From Chryseobacterium echinoideorum (GTDB taxonomy: Bacteria > Bacteroidota > Bacteroidia > Flavobacteriales > Weeksellaceae), in assembly GCF_007474535.1 (NCBI RefSeq), contig NZ_VKNW01000005.1, forward strand, positions 62,001 through 126,000: a stretch of DNA of 64,000 bases, written 5' to 3'. Within the stretch, counting starts at the first letter, position 1. Every line of letters starts with the position of its first letter. The notes under the pieces were generated by a model. It saw nothing but the letters and a program-made list of their open reading frames with translations. It ran no database searches and was not told the origin of the DNA. A program made the position numbers and the translations under genes. Of the stretch, positions 63,438 through 64,000 are shown in pieces.

Positions 63438-64000
63438 TTATTCTTCAATCGTTCTGAAAGTTAGATTGACTCTCGGCGTTTTTACTTTTGTGGTGGGAGG
63501 AAGCCGATGAAGCCAATTTTCCTGTGTTTTTCCTTTCATAATCAGTAAACTGCCGTTTTCGAGCGAAATATCTATTCGTTCTTTTGTTTGTTTATGTTTA
63601 AAAGAGAATTTTCTTTCTGCTCCAAAAGTTAATGACGCAATAGCTCCGTTTTTCTTCAGATCTTTTTCACCATCGCTGTGATATGCCATTCCTTCGCTTC
63701 CGTCATGGTACAAATTGAGAAGGCAGGAGTTGTACGTTTCACCCGAAATGTCTTCACATTTTTGCTTTAATTCTAATAATTCAGGAGTCCAGATTTTAGC
63801 ATATTTTGTACGGTTTGAATAGGTATATTCAAATTCTTTTTCGCCAAACCATGCAACTTTTCTTTTGGTATAAATAAGCTTTCCGAAAATCACCGCTTCA
63901 TCATTTTCCCACGGAATTTGGGTGAATAAATACTGGTAATATTTTTCGCACTCTTTATCAGAAAAAATCTTTCCATAATATTCTGCTATTCCTTCTTTTG
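63438..64000 (-). CDS. alkB: AlkB-like 2-oxoglutarate/Fe(II) dioxygenase (5' end cut by window edge)
   Basis: The frame stays open from the stop at 63438 to the window edge and reads as AlkB family throughout, including the start part (ECEKYYQYLFTQIPWENDEAVIFG) upstream of the in-window GTG at 63893, so that GTG is internal. Motifs: CLLNLYHDGSEGMAYHSDGEKDL with the metal-binding His and Asp (HSD), GAIASLTFGAERKFSFKHK, second His in NWLHRLPPT and the 2-oxoglutarate Arg in RVNLTFR. It repairs alkylated DNA or RNA bases. Confidence 0.9.
   Translation of the reverse strand, partial: KEGIAEYYGKIFSDKECEKYYQYLFTQIPWENDEAVIFGKLIYTKRKVAWFGEKEFEYTYSNRTKYAKIWTPELLELKQKCEDISGETYNSCLLNLYHDGSEGMAYHSDGEKDLKKNGAIASLTFGAERKFSFKHKQTKERIDISLENGSLLIMKGKTQENWLHRLPPTTKVKTPRVNLTFRTIEE

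Overview
The window looks like a chromosomal segment of a Chryseobacterium- or Elizabethkingia-like flavobacterium (Bacteroidota, Weeksellaceae). The basis is: AT-rich DNA with Bacteroidota-type promoters (TTTG, about 19-20 nt, TAnnTTTG); exported proteins with type IX secretion (T9SS) sorting domains; a GLPGLI-family protein; a fused E1 alpha/beta 2-oxoacid dehydrogenase; a PafA-type alkaline phosphatase; an ATP synthase operon without atpD/atpC; and a Bacteroidota-type (subtype iii) type VI secretion system. The genus is an inference. I saw no rRNA, tRNA, CRISPR array or intact insertion sequence.

Layout. 1-2397: 3' part of a bacteriophytochrome histidine kinase overlapping a heme oxygenase that would make its biliverdin chromophore. 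2516-9775: malate dehydrogenase, a TPR/AraC membrane regulator, two exported proteins sharing a C-terminal motif, Kbl, and a T9SS-exported protein. 10148-20946: heme acquisition. A T9SS-exported HmuY-like protein is divergent from a TonB receptor, HmuY lipoprotein, HmuTUV ABC transporter, methyltransferase and HemS-like protein, followed by a ChaN-like protein and an exported peptide-deformylase-like protein with an altered metal ligand. 21133-25919: pheT, sigma factor, Rrf2 regulator, DUF4268 protein and YceI lipoprotein.

26118-29300 is accessory: a TPR gene bounded by inverted GTTAGTGGC repeats and followed by an attC-like hairpin, then a membrane-anchored alpha/beta hydrolase and a stretch with coding remnants. 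29513-42930 is a one-direction T6SS operon behind a good promoter: PKD membrane protein, tssH, NlpC/P60-like lipoprotein, tssG, tssN, tssK, tssO, tssP-like, an unknown gene, tssE, tssF, tssB, tssC. It has sheath, baseplate, ATPase and Bacteroidota-specific envelope genes but no hcp or vgrG, which must lie elsewhere.

43077-48531: ATP synthase operon atpBEFHAG on the minus strand. 48638-64000: ffh; an Lrp regulator divergent from a methionine gamma-lyase-like enzyme; glycosyltransferase; GLPGLI protein; a decayed small exported-peptide gene; nucleoid-associated protein; pafA; a lipoprotein/barnase/barstar operon; fused E1 dehydrogenase; small membrane protein; polyprenyl synthase; exported propeller-like protein; and a truncated AlkB gene at the right edge.

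The points most worth a second look are the T6SS NlpC/P60-like lipoprotein that lacks the usual catalytic His, the unknown and PKD genes in the T6SS operon, the attC-like cassette, the exported deformylase-like protein with Cys changed to Asp, the phytochrome with the ring-D His changed to Gln, and the barnase/barstar operon.
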